NCBI GenBank assembly: GCA_024349245.1
Contig: JALDNG010000048.1
Coordinates: 1,505,001-1,569,000, forward strand
Origin: Neodontobutis hainanensis
Lineage: Eukaryota > Chordata > Actinopteri > Gobiiformes > Odontobutidae
DNA: 64,000 nt
Reading direction: 5' to 3'
Shown here: one piece after another, positions 1 to 14,900 of the stretch
How positions within the stretch are numbered: position 1 is the stretch's first letter
How the letters are laid out: each line of letters opens with the position of its first letter
Position numbers and translations under genes: made by a program
Notes under the pieces: generated by a model
Databases searched by the model: none
Told to the model about the DNA's origin: nothing
Seen by the model: only the letters and a program-made list of their open reading frames with translations

Positions 1-61
1 AATAAAGGATTAACCCAAAATAAATAATAGTGGTGTATGGGTAAAGCTTTAGTGAACAGAC

Positions 62-2887
62 CCTGCTGCTGTGAATCATAGGCAGGACGTCCTGGGGGTC
101 CAGGGATGCCTGGGTCACCAATCGAGCCTCTCTCTCCATCGGTACCTGGTTCACCAGGAGCGCCAGGAGGACCAGCTTATTAAGTCAAATGTTGATTGGT
201 GGAGATCATGGAGATGGAGATCAAGAGGAAAATTAATAAAAAAAAACAATAGCAAAACTTTTCTCTAAAAATAATGAGGCTGTCTGTTACTGATCCACCG
301 ACCAAATAATTTTATCATGCAGTAAATACAGAATTTAGTAAAAGATTAAGTAAATTTATTATAAAATGGGCTTTAAGGACTCTCCTCTGCAGTTTGAGCT
401 CAGCCCATTGAAACCCTTGAAGGCCCCATGCTGCAAATAACGCTGCCAACGTTTAAAATTTTCATTTAAACTGAAACTTTTTTCTGAGACTGTTTACCTG
501 CTGGAGACCATGAAGATCCGGATGAAATCAACTCTCCTGCGTCACCTCTGACTCCCTGTAACAAACAAATCAGGGAATCCATTCGTAATTGTAATGTAAT
601 GTCATCACATGGACACTGACACATGGCCTCAGAATTACAGACACTTCCTGTAATCTCTGTCCCAGTGTTGCCCCACACACACACACGGTATTACTTCCTT
701 TTCAGACTATCCCAGTGTCTGGTTGAATTATCACTGAACTGTTAAAAACAACGTAACCGTTTCCTACTGTCAGGCGTGAGTAAGCAGTAAACCAGTTTTA
801 ACACTTCTGTTTTAGGTTTTGTCCTCAAATACTGACCACAGAAAAAAGACTTTGTGATGCAATTTATTTATTTACATGCTTATTGTTCACATGGGAGCCA
901 TTATTTAAAGATTCATCTAGAATTGAGATTAAATATAGAAATGATGATTTAATACAGACTCACCTTGGGACCATCTCTGCCGTTTGGACCTAACTCCCCT
1001 TCATCGCCCTAAAATAAATTGTTAGGGTTTAAGTTATATTATAGTATATTATATAAGAACTGCAAAACAGAGGTATTTAAAAATGTAAATATAAATGTAA
1101 CATAGATTTGTAAGAAAGTTTACCCTCGGTCCAGGAATCCCATCAGCACCAGGTGGCCCCTAAAATAAATCCCAAACAGCAAAACACATTAAGATGTAAG
1201 ATGTGGTGGTGTCTGGTCAAATGTGTAGAAGAATGCTATTACAAACCCGAGAGCCAGGGAATCCCATTATACCAGTTTCTCCTTTATTGTCAGCCTAAAA
1301 ATAAATAAAAGTTATTAGTTATTAAATTAAAACCGAAAAAGTGTCATTGCTTTAGTGGCATCATATTTCAAATGACCTGTCCTATAAGAATGACTCACCT
1401 GGTCTCCTTTCTCCCCTGGAAGGCCTTTCTCTCCTGGAGCTCCCTAAAATAATAAGAAAAAAGAATGCAGGTGTCAGATTAAACAAGTGACAAATTGTGA
1501 TTATGATTAAAGCAGATTAATGAATAAAGGAGATGTCTTCTGCAGACCAGTGGGCCATCCTCTGGCTTGATAAGCTGATGAGTGAAGTTTCCGGGAAATC
1601 CTGGTGGTCCAGTGTCACCCTGTGGTGGGAGCAGGAAGTGCACAATTCAACACAATTCAAGAGGCATGGAAATAAAATCACAGGCAGCGACTCAAACTAC
1701 CTTTAAAATAAATGCGACCCATTATTTGTCATTCATTAATATAATAAAGGACTGTTCAGACAAGGACAACTTTTTGTTTGTTGTTATTCAGTGAGTAGGC
1801 ATATCAGCTTGGAGCACTGGATTTAAGACAGGGTCACTCACTTGGTCTCCTTTGACTCCTTTTACGACTTTAGTCATTGTGCCCTGTGAAGGAAACACAG
1901 TGCAGCCTTGTATTATAACAACATTAGTCAAAGCACTGTATTAGACAGTACGTGTTATTATGATATTAAGACCCAAACTAAATGTATATGAAGATTGATT
2001 GATCACATTAATTACATTTCCAATTCAAGTTACCTTTTGTCCGGGGGGTCCTGGAGACCCCGGGGGGCCCTATGAAGACACAAAGAAAGTGAACACCAGA
2101 ATTTAACATTGGCTAAGATTCATGCCAATAAATCACTTTAAGACCCCACAGTCATACCTTTGGTCCAGGTATGCCTCTGTTCCCAGGCCACCCGGGATGT
2201 CCAACAGGCCCCTAAACACAAACAGCACGTCATGAATTTACTTCTCAGCTGATCTGTATTCATTTAGCTTAATAATTCAGACAATTCCTCCAATAGTGTA
2301 ACTTACAAATATTCCATTGACTCCTGGTGTGCCCGGATGTCCCTATGTAATTAAATTACAGTTATTTACTAATACACTGTAAAGAAAGAGTTTTCAGTTA
2401 TTTTCTATAAATAGTCTTCAGTCCTCCTCACCCTAAACCGCTCCATGAAGACACTCAGGTCCAGCGAGTCTCCTTTCTCGCCCTTCCTCCCTGGTTGCCC
2501 CTAACAGAGGACACAGAGAGAGTCAGTCAAAGTCACGTCATGAAATTATAAATGTAGTATAAATGCTGTAATTTATGAATGACAAAGAAGAAAAGTGACA
2601 AAACTCACATTTAAACCAGGTAGGCCAATATATCCTGGCTGCCCTGGTAGCCCTGGCTCTCCCTGCGTGCCATTACAACCATCTGCACCAGGTTTTCCCC
2701 TTGGCCCAGCTTGTCCTGGGTGGCCCTGCAGAGTCCATCACAAGTCAAACTTAGACAACAAAATATGTTGTGGTTTATTAATTTACCAAACTCTGACTAT
2801 ACTTACAGGTATACCATCATTCCCAGAAAACCCAGGAACACCGGTCATTCCCTGTGAAGCAGTAGAAAATTCGATAAACAAAAAGCC

Positions 2888-2945
<58 letters not shown>

Positions 2946-5900
2946 GCCATTCAAACATTAAGCCTAATGTTTGAATCAAGAATACTTTACCACACTTCCT
3001 TTTGGGCCCATGACGCCACCGCGCCCAAGGTCACCTTTCTGTCCCTTGTGGCCCTCAATTCCTGGGTCCCCTAGTCTTCCTGGAGGCCCCTGGAAGCCCT
3101 GTGGCCCCAGCGGCCCAGGTGAACCCTGGCATTGAAGACAGAGCAAAACAAGATAATTGATTATGGGATAAAATGGACCATAAAACAAAGTGCCAAGTGG
3201 CATATATGTTCTTCACCCACAAAGTATGGCACAACACATTTCTAGAATTCACACAGTGGTTTATTCATTTTCTAACACCTACTTATCCTTTTCCCACAGC
3301 TATTGTTTCAGTGTTGACAAGATGTGTGGACAAAACGGAGATTACTCTCACTTTAAGATAACCCTGCATACTTCGTGGCTTAACCACTAGAGGGAGACAT
3401 TAACCCCTTTTTATTTAGACATTCTTCGGCAGCAGCACTACTGTTCATTTACTGACATCTAGTGGTCAGATAGTATACTATAAAATGTTATGACAAAATA
3501 AAGAAAGGAGATTAAAAAATACATCAACTAAAAACATAAACATCTCTAGATTTTATATTAAAGATTGAGTTATTTCAGTGAAAAAGATTTTACCTGGAGA
3601 GGGTTTGAACGAACACTACAGTATGTGTCCTGGCCTGTAGAAACTGATAAGACTCTATTTATCTCACACGCACCTCAAAGACCCTCTCAGCCAAAAACAC
3701 ACAGGCCATGTTTTCCCAAGACAGGCTCGATAGACTTATGTGGGGATTATGTTAAGGGAACTAAAGCCATGCGTGTCTGTAAGATGTCTCTTGAATAAAA
3801 AAAAAGTAAAGGTCGTTGAGAAGGGGATTATGATCACTAATATTAAATTGCACATGGCTGTAATCAGTAGTCTAAATATTTTGCAATGGTTGTTGCAGAG
3901 AAAACACAGATGAAATCAAATATCAACGAGAGTAAAAAAAAAAAGGACATTAAATCAGAGGGGTCACACACCATGTGAGACTATGGGAAATTTTGTACAG
4001 AGAGTTCAGAGGTCAGTCAGAGACACCCCCTGAGGGTTGTGGGCCTGATATTGTTTCTGTGAGAATGAATAAACAGAACAATAATGTCCCCAGATAGAGC
4101 TGCAAAAAGCAGGAGATATGTAAACTACACCACAAAAAAATTATGAACTACTGCATTACAGTCTTACTTAGTAGCAGTTGTAGAGCAAAATACACACCAC
4201 AATGTGAAAATACTAGCTTTTGTCAAAAGCTCAGAACTTTTTGTATTGTGTGGAGACATTTCCTGTAACCCATGTGTCAGTACTGATAACTTCAACCTTC
4301 ATATGTTGATGTAGTGGGTCTGGAAGGAAAAGCTGCTATCCTCATTTATCAGAGTGAAAAAGAAAAACCTTGGTGGAATTGAAACAGAGCACAATTAAAT
4401 TCATCTTGCTCATAAGAAGGAAATGAATCAAGTGGAGCAACAGTCACACACAATCATTTTGCAGTAGAGAAGACACAAATGGTTGAGGGACTCAGGACAA
4501 ATGAAGGGTTGTTTGATATGTCAAGCCTTTCCCTTTTGGCAGTAATATGACTAAGAAATTTTGTCACCATTTTGTTAAGATGATAAACAGCAAACAATGA
4601 TAACCAAAAACTCGAAGTATTCTGGGCTTTGCCATTTTGTTATAAGGTCACTGACTCCCATCATAACTCTACTTCCCATTCTCATTGCCAATGAATTTCC
4701 TCGCATCCTTTCCAAAATGCTCTTGCATACCTTTGCATTTCCTTTGTTTGTTTGACCTTTCTGTCTGTTTAGTGAGGAGCGGGCAACTCCACACTTACTT
4801 GATGGGATGAAAGTTGAAAGAGGCCAAAAGAGCAGCCAAGTATGTCGGAGGAATATATCATAAAACAAGACAATATGATTTAGAATGAGTAGTGATAAAA
4901 AGATATGTGTTGTAGATTGTTTTTCCAAAGATATGTTATGACTAAGAATCCAGGTGATCTTCTTACAAGCCTGCCCTGGTTTTGCAAAAGGAAACGGCAC
5001 AGTCCACACGGATGTCTTTGAAGGCTGCTCATGATTTTACCAGATTATGAAGCTCGAGAGACTTCTGCTGCCTTTGCCTTGCTCTGTAAATGTAGCTGTC
5101 TGTATATTCCTTTCTGCTCACTGAGGACTTACGTCATACCTTTTGCCTCTTGTCTTGTGAGCTCCGTAATGGGTTGTGGCCTGCAGTCAATCATCTGTGG
5201 CATCTGCACGAGTTACAGTAGAGAGTAGGAAATGGTCTCCCAGCTCCACAGCTGGTGGAATGTGAGAGGAGGATTTTAAGCTGTAAACACACGAGGCATT
5301 TCATGAGAATAAAAGGTGGTAAGCCAGTACATGTCCGGCCCGTGAAGTTTGCTAGAGAGCATTTGGATGATCCAGGAGGATTGGTAGAATGTCATTTGAC
5401 TCAGATGTAGCCCGGTCAAACAAGGTTTGTGTCAGGTGCTGAGGAACCAGAGCACTTTGATGAGAAATGAGGTACTGGAACAAGGCGGAAAGGGATGAGA
5501 TGCGAGAACTTGCTTCTGTTGGAATGCTACTACTCTAGTAACCCTAGTCAGAGGGGTTACATGAAGAGAATGTGGGAAGCATGGTTACTTTGAAACCCAG
5601 ATGACCATGTAGATTAACAAACAAAGACTCCAATGCCTTGTCCAGCCGCCTAAAGAGTTACAAGAGAGAACTTGAAACCAGGTGAATAGACCGGCTATTC
5701 TCTACTCAACTAGCTACAGTGTACTCTCAATGGCAGGATAACAACACCAGAGCAGACCCTCCAAGGCTGGAGACCGAACAATACTGGAAAGGTATATGGG
5801 AGAAGGAGGCATCACACTACAGCAATGCTCAGTGGGCAGTGGATCTAAGCGCAGACCACAGCTGAACAGGAACAGGAATCCAACCTGAACAGGTTCCAGT

Positions 5901-8900
5901 CACTATCACAGTGGCAATCCAAGAAAGTGATGATGATTGAAAGCCTACGCAATTCCACACACATGGATCATGGAATGCTTTGAGATATACAAAATAAGCA
6001 TTATTTTAAGCTATGCATTCATTGCAAACTTGATGAGGCTGTGGAAGATCACCCTTGAGGCCAGGCCAATTGCACAAGTGTCCATCAAATGTGGCATATA
6101 CCAAGGAGATGCTCTGTCCCCACTTTTTTTTTCCATAGGTCTGAACCCCCTCAGCCAAATAATCACCACTGGCTATCGATACCAATTCAGAAATGGGGCC
6201 ACCATCAGTCACCTGCTCTACATGGATGATATAAGCTGTCCGCCAAGAACAAGTGAGACATCGGCTCACTGATCACACAACCAGGATCTACATCTATTGA
6301 CAACAGAATGTCATTACGACTTGAAAAGTGTGGTCGGATGGTGACCAAGAGAGGGAAGGTAGTCCATACAGAAGGGGTCTCACTCCCAGAAGGAACAATA
6401 GCAGACACTGAGGACAGTTACAAGTACCTTGGAATTCCACAAGCAAATGGCAAACTCAAAGAGGCCACATGAAAGGCGGAAACAACCAAATACTAACAAC
6501 GAGTAAGGCAAGTCCTAAGGACTCAGCTCAATGGCAAAAACAAGGTTGGTGCAATTAACAGCTATGCCATGCCAGTCATCAGATGCCCTGCTGGAATAAG
6601 AAGCTGAGATATAGACCACAAATGTGAAAAAACGGAAGCTCCGCACCATGCATGTTTTCCACCCCAAATCCAGCACCCTGAGACTGTACACTAAAGGAGG
6701 CAGGGGACTAGTGAGTGTCTGAATCACCATCCAGAATGAAACCTCCAAGAACATTGAATACATCAGGAAAATGGCCCTGGGACAAAGTACTTAGTGAATG
6801 TCTCAGGCAGAAGAGGTGCTGGAGGTACATCATGGGAAGAAAGGCCCCTACATGGGGTGTACCACCGCCAGATAACTGCTAAAAAGTTAAGTAGCTGATA
6901 TCATGAAATCCTACCAATGGAAATAAAGGGTTGGACTGAAGGACAACACAGAGGCAAAAAACAGGGCCGCACAGGAGCAGGCCATGAGCCTGAGCACACC
7001 AGAGCAATAGAGGCCCAAATCTACCACATCAGAGAAGGTGCAGGCTGTGCAAAGAATCCTCTGAGACAAATCCAGCACATAACTGCAGGATGGCACAAAA
7101 AGCACACAAGTAATGCCATAACCAAGTGGCTTGTATAGTGTACAGAAACATCTGTGCATAGAATGGACTGGAAGTCTCGAGGTCAAAAAAGGACACACCT
7201 CCAAAGGTGGGAGAGAATGACCAAGCCAAGATCCTGTGGGACTTCCAGATACAGACCGGTAAAATGGTAAAGACGAACCAACTGGAAATTGTGGTGGTGG
7301 ACAAACAGCAGAGGAAAGCCGTTGCGGTTGACAGTAATCAAGTAATGGCAACATCAGGAAAAAGGACCTTATTTAGGAAACTAGAGAAATAACAAGGCCT
7401 CAAAGAAGAACTTTCCAAACTGTCAAATCCCTTAACAATAGAAGACTAAATTTAGGCCTTTGACCCAACTCCCATCTCCATCCTAAACTTTCCTCTGACT
7501 TCTCAAGAAGAACTGTTTGTGTGTTTACTTTTCTCATTCCAAAATCACAGACCTATTAAAAGATTCTGTGTCTGACACCATCAATTTTCCTGTGGCTCAG
7601 AGTCAAAGCAGCCCCTGGGGAGGTGCAACGCACTAAGAGCAGGATGGGAACAAGCAGCCCTGCGAACAGACCTCTGACCTGGGACAGGAATAAAATAATC
7701 CATAAACAAATGACCGGAAGCTGACTCAAATTGGTGTCTGTCTGGATAAACAGAGAATATATGCCAAAAATGTGGTAATGACCTGGATAGGAGGGATGTG
7801 ACAAAAACACTGTATGTTCATTTTCACTCTCAATTTCTCATTCACAGTTGTTTTTCTAGTATGATAGAAATGTATTACTATGGCAAGCAGTGGCTCTTGA
7901 AATCACACAACACTCATGCATTTATACTCTTCTACTTTGAGTTATTTGTGAGCTCACTGCTGCAGAATGTCTTTTTCTGCCGTGTATTTAAATGTGACAC
8001 TGAGACATTAGTATTAGCCCCTGTTTAGAGTACCATTATTTGACAGTGAAGTGTGAAGTTTTAATTTGACATTTTTTACATTGTGTCACTTTTTGGTATA
8101 ATACCTCTTGCGTTGAAAATAGAAAGTCCAAAATATTGCCCCTCAAAGATAAATAAATCTGTTAAATAAAAGTAAGACACAGCAGTAATGGACAAACTAC
8201 CGTGTAACTACATCAGGGCCTATTCTCGCTGACTCCCACAATCAGCCTTTGGTGAGTTGGCTCCACCAGCTCACATGTTTTCTTTGGACACAATTTTCTT
8301 GGACTCTTTTCTTGCACATCCATATCCCTCTATATGATGCCCCCGGGAAAAGTGGTCCATTCCCCTGCAGGGGCAGGAGTAACGCAGGATGATGCTGGAG
8401 GGGCTCAGCCGGGAGGATGAGGACTGTTCTTGACTGGACTCCTTAAGGAGGACCGAGGCAGATTAAATAAACATGTGTAGATGATGTTTAGACATTTATG
8501 AGAGAGTCTTAACATCTCCCAACGTCTTGTCTTCAAGCCTCTGCTGTACAAGAAAAAATGTTTTACTTTGGATGTGCTTTATATAAAAGACTTGCAAGCT
8601 GCAGGTGGAAGAAAAGTTTAACAATAGGCATCCATTAGTTTAATTTTAAAGTTTATGTTTTTTCCCCCCAAAATTGTAAAAAAATAACTTACTCTTCTCT
8701 AACTTAATTTATTTACAATTTAGTGGGACATCACTGGATTGGTCATAATGAAAATATCTGTGTTTATTTTTGTAGAAAAGATCTACATTCTTCTAGCTCT
8801 TCTCCTGGTTTGATTCTGTATAAAGTCAGGTTTCTGGACCATTTAATGAGCACTATTGGCTGACTCTATAGAATCAATCACTTTAAATGCACTAAAATGC

Positions 8901-11900
8901 ATATAAAACCACAAAATACTGTTGTCTAAAGAAATCCTGTTTTAACCATTCAATATCTGACAAAAGAGTCATGTAGAGCAGATTCACATTAGAGGTAACA
9001 TTCTGCACCTCTAATGGTAATTTGCCCACTACCCCTAAGTGTTATAACACTAATGGAGAATTATAAGAGAGGATTACATGCGTCATGGAGAATTCTACTT
9101 TCATCCATCCATCTTCTACCGCTTATCCGGCAACCCGGCTCTACTTTCATTACTTGGAAAAACATGAGCACTGTTGTGCACTGCTCCAACAGCACAGCCC
9201 TCTGACTCACTGTCTTAAAAAGAGGAGGGACTGACAAAACAGATGGATCAAAACATATGACGTTTGGACAAACCATTGATTTGTCGTCACTTGCTTTGTT
9301 TCTCATGGCTGTGGTGACTTTGAGCCCAGTTTACATTTGAATTAAAGTGTTTAGACTATGAGATGATTTCTGTATGTATCACGTAAAATGTGCCAAAGAA
9401 TTGACAGGGTCCAGAGCAGTCCGATAGTTCTGCAAGGGACTGCGGCTTTTTTTATTGAGTGGTGTGTGCTGTAGATCAAGACTTGAGGGGGATATCCCAG
9501 GCTGGGAACTCAACAGCCTGGACCTTCAGTGATCCCAATGGTCTCTGGCCCGACACCTGTACTATTACCTCACGTCAGAGGAATGAGATGTCTTAAGTGT
9601 GTAGAGCACATATGTGTGTAAACAGGACACAGCTGCGGTGTGAGTGTGTGTGTGTTTTAAATGAGGTGTTGGCCTCACCTCAGATCAACACCTGTACGCC
9701 TGTATTGTGTAAGTCTTGGCCGTCTAATCCCACAGTTACATTTATCAGACATAGACCTATTACTGCTTACATTCGACCAATCATCCAGAGAGCTGCCTCA
9801 TTCTGTTTCAAACAAACTCCCATAAAAAAGTGTGCCTGACGCTTATATGTCACACACAGAAGTATGTATATTGTTTTAAACAGTTTGCCAATCAAAAGAG
9901 TACATTGCTTTGTAAACAGCCTATTAGACCAAACCTCCTAAGTCTGGACTTTGAGTTGAGCTGTCAAAGTCAGCTTGATCTGTAGTTCACTTTAACTCAC
10001 TCTAGCCTAAATGGCTCATTGGTAATTATTAAGTCTGACACTTGTTTTATTACCAATTAATATACATTCAAAAGAAAAGTTTTAGACAAGATATTTAGAT
10101 TGTTTTTTTTTCTTCTGTAAATTCTCTCTCTGCTGTGGAAATTAGCTTGTTTTAGTTAGTTTAGGGATGAACATATAATTCTAAAGATACATCTACTCCG
10201 ACTCTGCCTGCTGTTTCGGACCATAGCCCACCATCTTCCCTCAAGGGGATAGAACACCTGTTGTATTTCCAGCTGTGGTGCATGTAAAGGATAATCTGTC
10301 CGCCAGCATCTGTAGACTGAAGTTGCATTGTACTTTTGTTGTTTTTCTAATTTACAAACACACCATGTGGCTCAACATTTGGCACGTGTATTCCACAACT
10401 GAACAACAAAACATGTTCCCTTCTAAGAAAAGGGAGGAATAAATGTGGGTGGACTAATTGTTTCCTTTACTATGGGCCTCTGTTGTAGTTTTCACAAGAA
10501 CTGATGGGGAATACATGGCGTTGCCGTGGCAGCCTACAGCTCTGGGCACATTCTTCTTATTGCCCTCAGGATACTCTTCATCACTCATATTTTTTCCTCG
10601 CTGCTGTCTGTGATTCAAATCTATATCCCAGAAAATGTAAAAACACATGGACAATATGGACTGATGTTACATTATAACATAATGTAAAATATTAGACAAC
10701 ATAAACAGCACACCATAGCACTTCACTGTAAATCAGGCACATCACTGCTTTACAGATGATGCAGAAAAAGTAAGGATACAAGCATTTAAATTAAATAGTT
10801 GGAAGCTGGTATTAATATCATTTTGTTTGGCTAAAATGGGAAGGTTTTTAAACAGCTGTTGGCAGTCAAACAGTACATTAATAATATACAATCTCTGATT
10901 TGATTGGAACATCTAGTAAAGGTCATGCTTCTTATCTGTCCTTATTTTGTCTGGTAATAAAGGCTCGGGATAAGTAAACAGGACCAGTGTGTCTACCACT
11001 GACAAGGCCGCAAAGTAACTGGCCCATTGCAGAAATGTGGACTCTTTCATTAAATAATTGCAAATGTAACATACTTCCTGTCATAAGAACACACTGCTTT
11101 TAGGACTACAGCGGTGGTAACAGTAGCTGACTATCCTCATACTGCTGTGTGACAGTTCAAAAAGCCAACAATGGTCTTCTTGTTCCCAAATATCACAAAT
11201 TCAAATGTGGACTTTAATAGATTCTTAAAGCCACATCACAGCCCGGGAGCAAGACACTGGGTCATACTTAGACAGTAATAACGAGAAGAAAGAAACAGAG
11301 AAATTCTTGTTATATTTTAAAAGAGAAACATAACAGGATCTTGATGTCATTTTTGAGTTATGAGGGATTTAGCTGCTCAAACAATCTTAATCTATGGTGA
11401 ATTGAATTACTGAAGCTCATGACTCTTATAAAAACTACAGTACATATGTACATTTAGTTATTTTCTTCACATAACAATACAAAAAGTTTTTTTGTTAATC
11501 TCGGCACAACTTCAGCACCTCACTATGATTTTACCAGGTTTGCTCTAAGACATCTTGATTTCTATAAATGTACTTGACTTGTGCCGAGGGTCAGCAATGA
11601 ACTTCTGCAGAGTCCATGATGGTGGTATTAACACATGCACACAGCTGGGGACTGTCTGTTTGTCTAGGCAGCATCTCCCTGCAGATTCCTCACTGCCCTG
11701 TAGCTTCAAACTTCACATGAGACTAAGACCATGTCTGGGATGTCTGCTCAAATCTTTGCATCGATCTAAGAAAAAGAAGATCCTCCCATGCAAAGAGTTT
11801 AGTTATGGCACTGCACTTCCCTCCCTACACATCATTTTTTCATTATTACAGTGCAATTCAGACAAGTCGGGGTCGCAGCTACTTGAATGGATGGGGGTGC

Positions 11901-14900
11901 AGATTGCAAGCCTTGCTGCTGGAAAACTGCCTGTGTGTATCATGTCCCACGACCATGGACATGTAATTTAAACAGGCAGCATGTCAGAAGCAGCAAATCA
12001 ATTCACAGACTTACAGGCCGACAACTGATTTTGATCAGAGGAAAAAAAGGGTCATGTTTGAACTACGAAGTAAGTGATCTGTGACGTAACAAGTGCTTTA
12101 ATCACAATAGTTAAGCTTCATGTACAAGACAGGGTTTGTCTGAGTAACGCTTTTATAGGACGTCTGGACTGCTTAAAGGTTATGTTCCTCCAAGACTCAA
12201 AAAAAATGGAATTCTTTCTTAATAAAACAAAGAAATACTTGACATTTATAGTTGCAAAGAACGACATCTTGTTCACATACATAAAGGCAGTCTCTATGAG
12301 AATAAAAAAGATCAGTCATTGTGCTGGGCTTCCTTATGCTGGCCATCTTCTTTTTATGCAGACATCTTTCCAAAGATAGACATAAACAACATTGCTACAG
12401 TTTGCACAAAAGCTGCATTGATTGGTTGTTGTCCACAAGGACTTTTTGAAACTCACATCTCCTGGTAGCCTACCTCTTTTAGATTTCTTACCCTTTTATT
12501 CAACCACATCCACATTCTGAGATCACAAGGGCAGTCATGCGATGTAACTTCTTGTTATTCATTGCGTGATTTAGTCTCCTTTTATCCACTTAGTTATTGA
12601 TGACTTTTGAAAGAACTAGATGTTTTTGCAGATGTGCAGTGAGGGGCTGAAGGAACTTGGCCGTGCCTTCAGTGCACACATTGCCAGTGCAGTGGATGGT
12701 GGGCTGGATGGAGAAAACCCAGGAAATGTAATCTTTAGTCGCCAACAAACAATCTTTTTCATTCTCCCAGTTTCTCACACTCTCTCTGTACATCTGCTAT
12801 ATGAGTCTCGATTAGTGTCAGTCTTTACACTGTCTAGTGTTCTTTCTGCTAAGACTGGAATAGAGCGTTCACTGAATGGGATTACATTTTGGCATTTTTC
12901 TCTCTTCATCATTTAGCTGATAATTTTGAATTACATGTGACTAATGACAGTGACTCAATGTGAGGAAAAAGTTAATGAATCCTTCTGTGAGATTTTAGCC
13001 ATCAACAGCAATGGCCTAATCAGAGCAGCTGCATTAAGTCTCCATCAACTGAGACAGCTGTTGAACATCAGTTTGAAAAATTTGGACCCCATCACTCAAA
13101 GGGATGAAAACATCTGTTTTACTGATGTAGCAGAGACATTGGAAAATGTTCTGTTTAAATAAATACAAGATGACGCCTACTTTCATGAAGCAGTGCTTGT
13201 AAATCTTAAGCCAAATGATTATTTGCACTTACATAAATCACATTTTCAAGGTTTGACTGCGTCAAACGCTGCCCACTCTAATGGTTGCATCACAATCACT
13301 TTTCCAGTCACTGACTCTTGCCATTCTCTAGCATGGCCATGACGCAGAGAGAGACTAAAACAATAACGAGGAGGCGGCTGACCCTCATACAGACTCTTAC
13401 ATCGTTCCTAAGTGGAATGTGGAACTTCCTTTCTCCAAATCAGGGCTCCTTCTCACAGGGTTTCCTGTATCAATCGTAGCTTTAGGGCTGAAGGTCAGGC
13501 CTACTGTTGGCTAAATCTCAGAGGATGCCCAAGTACAGTTGCAAGAACATTCCTCATTTTTAATTGCTCCCGAAGGAGTATTTAATACCACAGAACACAA
13601 TGTGCCTTTAGGTTGTATAGCTCATACAGCTGATCTGAGACTAAACACTCTATTATGTATCTTTCAGACAAATAAGGACAAAGAAGCAAATTTATCTCTG
13701 TAGAACTCTCTTACATATTTATAAAGAATGATTATCACAGTTCAAACTCTCATGTATATTTTAATACTAATAAGTGCGTCCTGTAATGTTCAGCTCAGTT
13801 GTCATTACACTACTGTTATGGTATAGTATGAAACAGGGCGTAACACTGTTGTGGAAAATGTGTCTGCCATTTCAAAACATAATGTGGTAAAAGGTCCAGT
13901 GATTAGACAGCTATCTGAACAACAGCAAGTGTCTGAAGCCCGTAGTCCTGCAGAACCCCCGTCACTCTGTCTGAGTCTCTTATCTCAAAGTGTTTAGTCT
14001 AAGTCTAACTCTCTGAAGTCCAACCCTCCCATGTGTCTCTTATTGTCTCCCTAATTGCTCTCATTTACTTTGCACCCTTTTCAACTCTTGCGACTCGCGG
14101 AAAAGTAATTATACTTAATCACTTTGAAAAGGCTTTGCATTTTGGCTCAATGCCCGTTTTGGTGTTAAACCAGACTTTTTCACACATTAAGTAAAATATG
14201 AGTTTAGAAAGGACCCTTTTGTCAAATTGCCCACGCTTATTAGGCAGATGGTTATGGCTGGTCTGCAAAATGTCAGAAGGGAGTTCCAACCTATCTGACT
14301 TTCTGGAGTAAATGGGTAAGGCTGGCCAGGCTAATGTTATACAGTATACATTTTAAAGTTGAAATTATACAGTTATAACATAATGTGTTGTTATCTGGAA
14401 CAGAAGCTTCAGTCCAGTTAGAGCACCCTCAAACTCTATTAACACTTCAATGAGTTTCCATCGTAATTGACGCAAAGATTTGTGACAGGACCAGCTTTCA
14501 TGTTCACATGTTTGGTGCAAACCCTTTTGATAACACTCTGATGTTTTAAAATCACAAAAAAGGCTGTTTTTCTTAAAAAAACACTTGTTACAGTTTGGTC
14601 AAGACCAAAAATTGTCCAGTTCTGGACCACTGGACTTTTAACAGCTTGATTTGGATCAACGTATAAAAGCCTGCAGTAGTTGCACCTGCATCCTTTATCA
14701 TGACATGAAAAATAGTTTCAAATGACCAGGGAGCTAAAAGTGGAAACCAGGACAAAAGGGGAAATACAAAGCTGTTTACAGTAGTTCCAGTGTGGACTTA
14801 CCCTGGCACCCTTTTCTGGGAAACACTGACATCCTCCGCTACAGTCTCTTCCGCCACAAGGGCCGCTGTGCTTCTTCCCGCCCTGTCACACAAAAAACAC

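Larger units (their letters stand above)
3126..14801 (-). other. col4a2: col4a2 intron between coding exons 3 and 4 (11.7 kb)
   Basis: Bounded by GTAAGT (14801-14796, minus) and the CCAG acceptor before 3125. It contains the decayed R4-type LINE (about 5.69-7.44 kb), a short SINE-type fragment at 9100-9137, a GC-rich patch with a perfect 12-bp palindrome at 8362-8373, and otherwise AT-rich sequence without recognisable genes. Confidence 0.7.

Noticed and set aside
2595..2942. Plus-strand open frame rich in Pro/Gly with a CVCV tail
   Set aside because: It is the antisense shadow of col4a2 collagenous exons running into the GT microsatellite.
3384..3465. CCACTAGA / TCTAGTGG inverted 8-mers as a small transposon
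   Set aside because: The arms are only 8 bp and no target-site duplication is visible. This motif is common by itself in fish DNA.
11555..13162. Cluster of medium open frames (60-138 codons) as hidden exons
   Set aside because: They are Cys/Leu-rich random translations, overlap in different frames, and show no Gly-X-Y or other domain.
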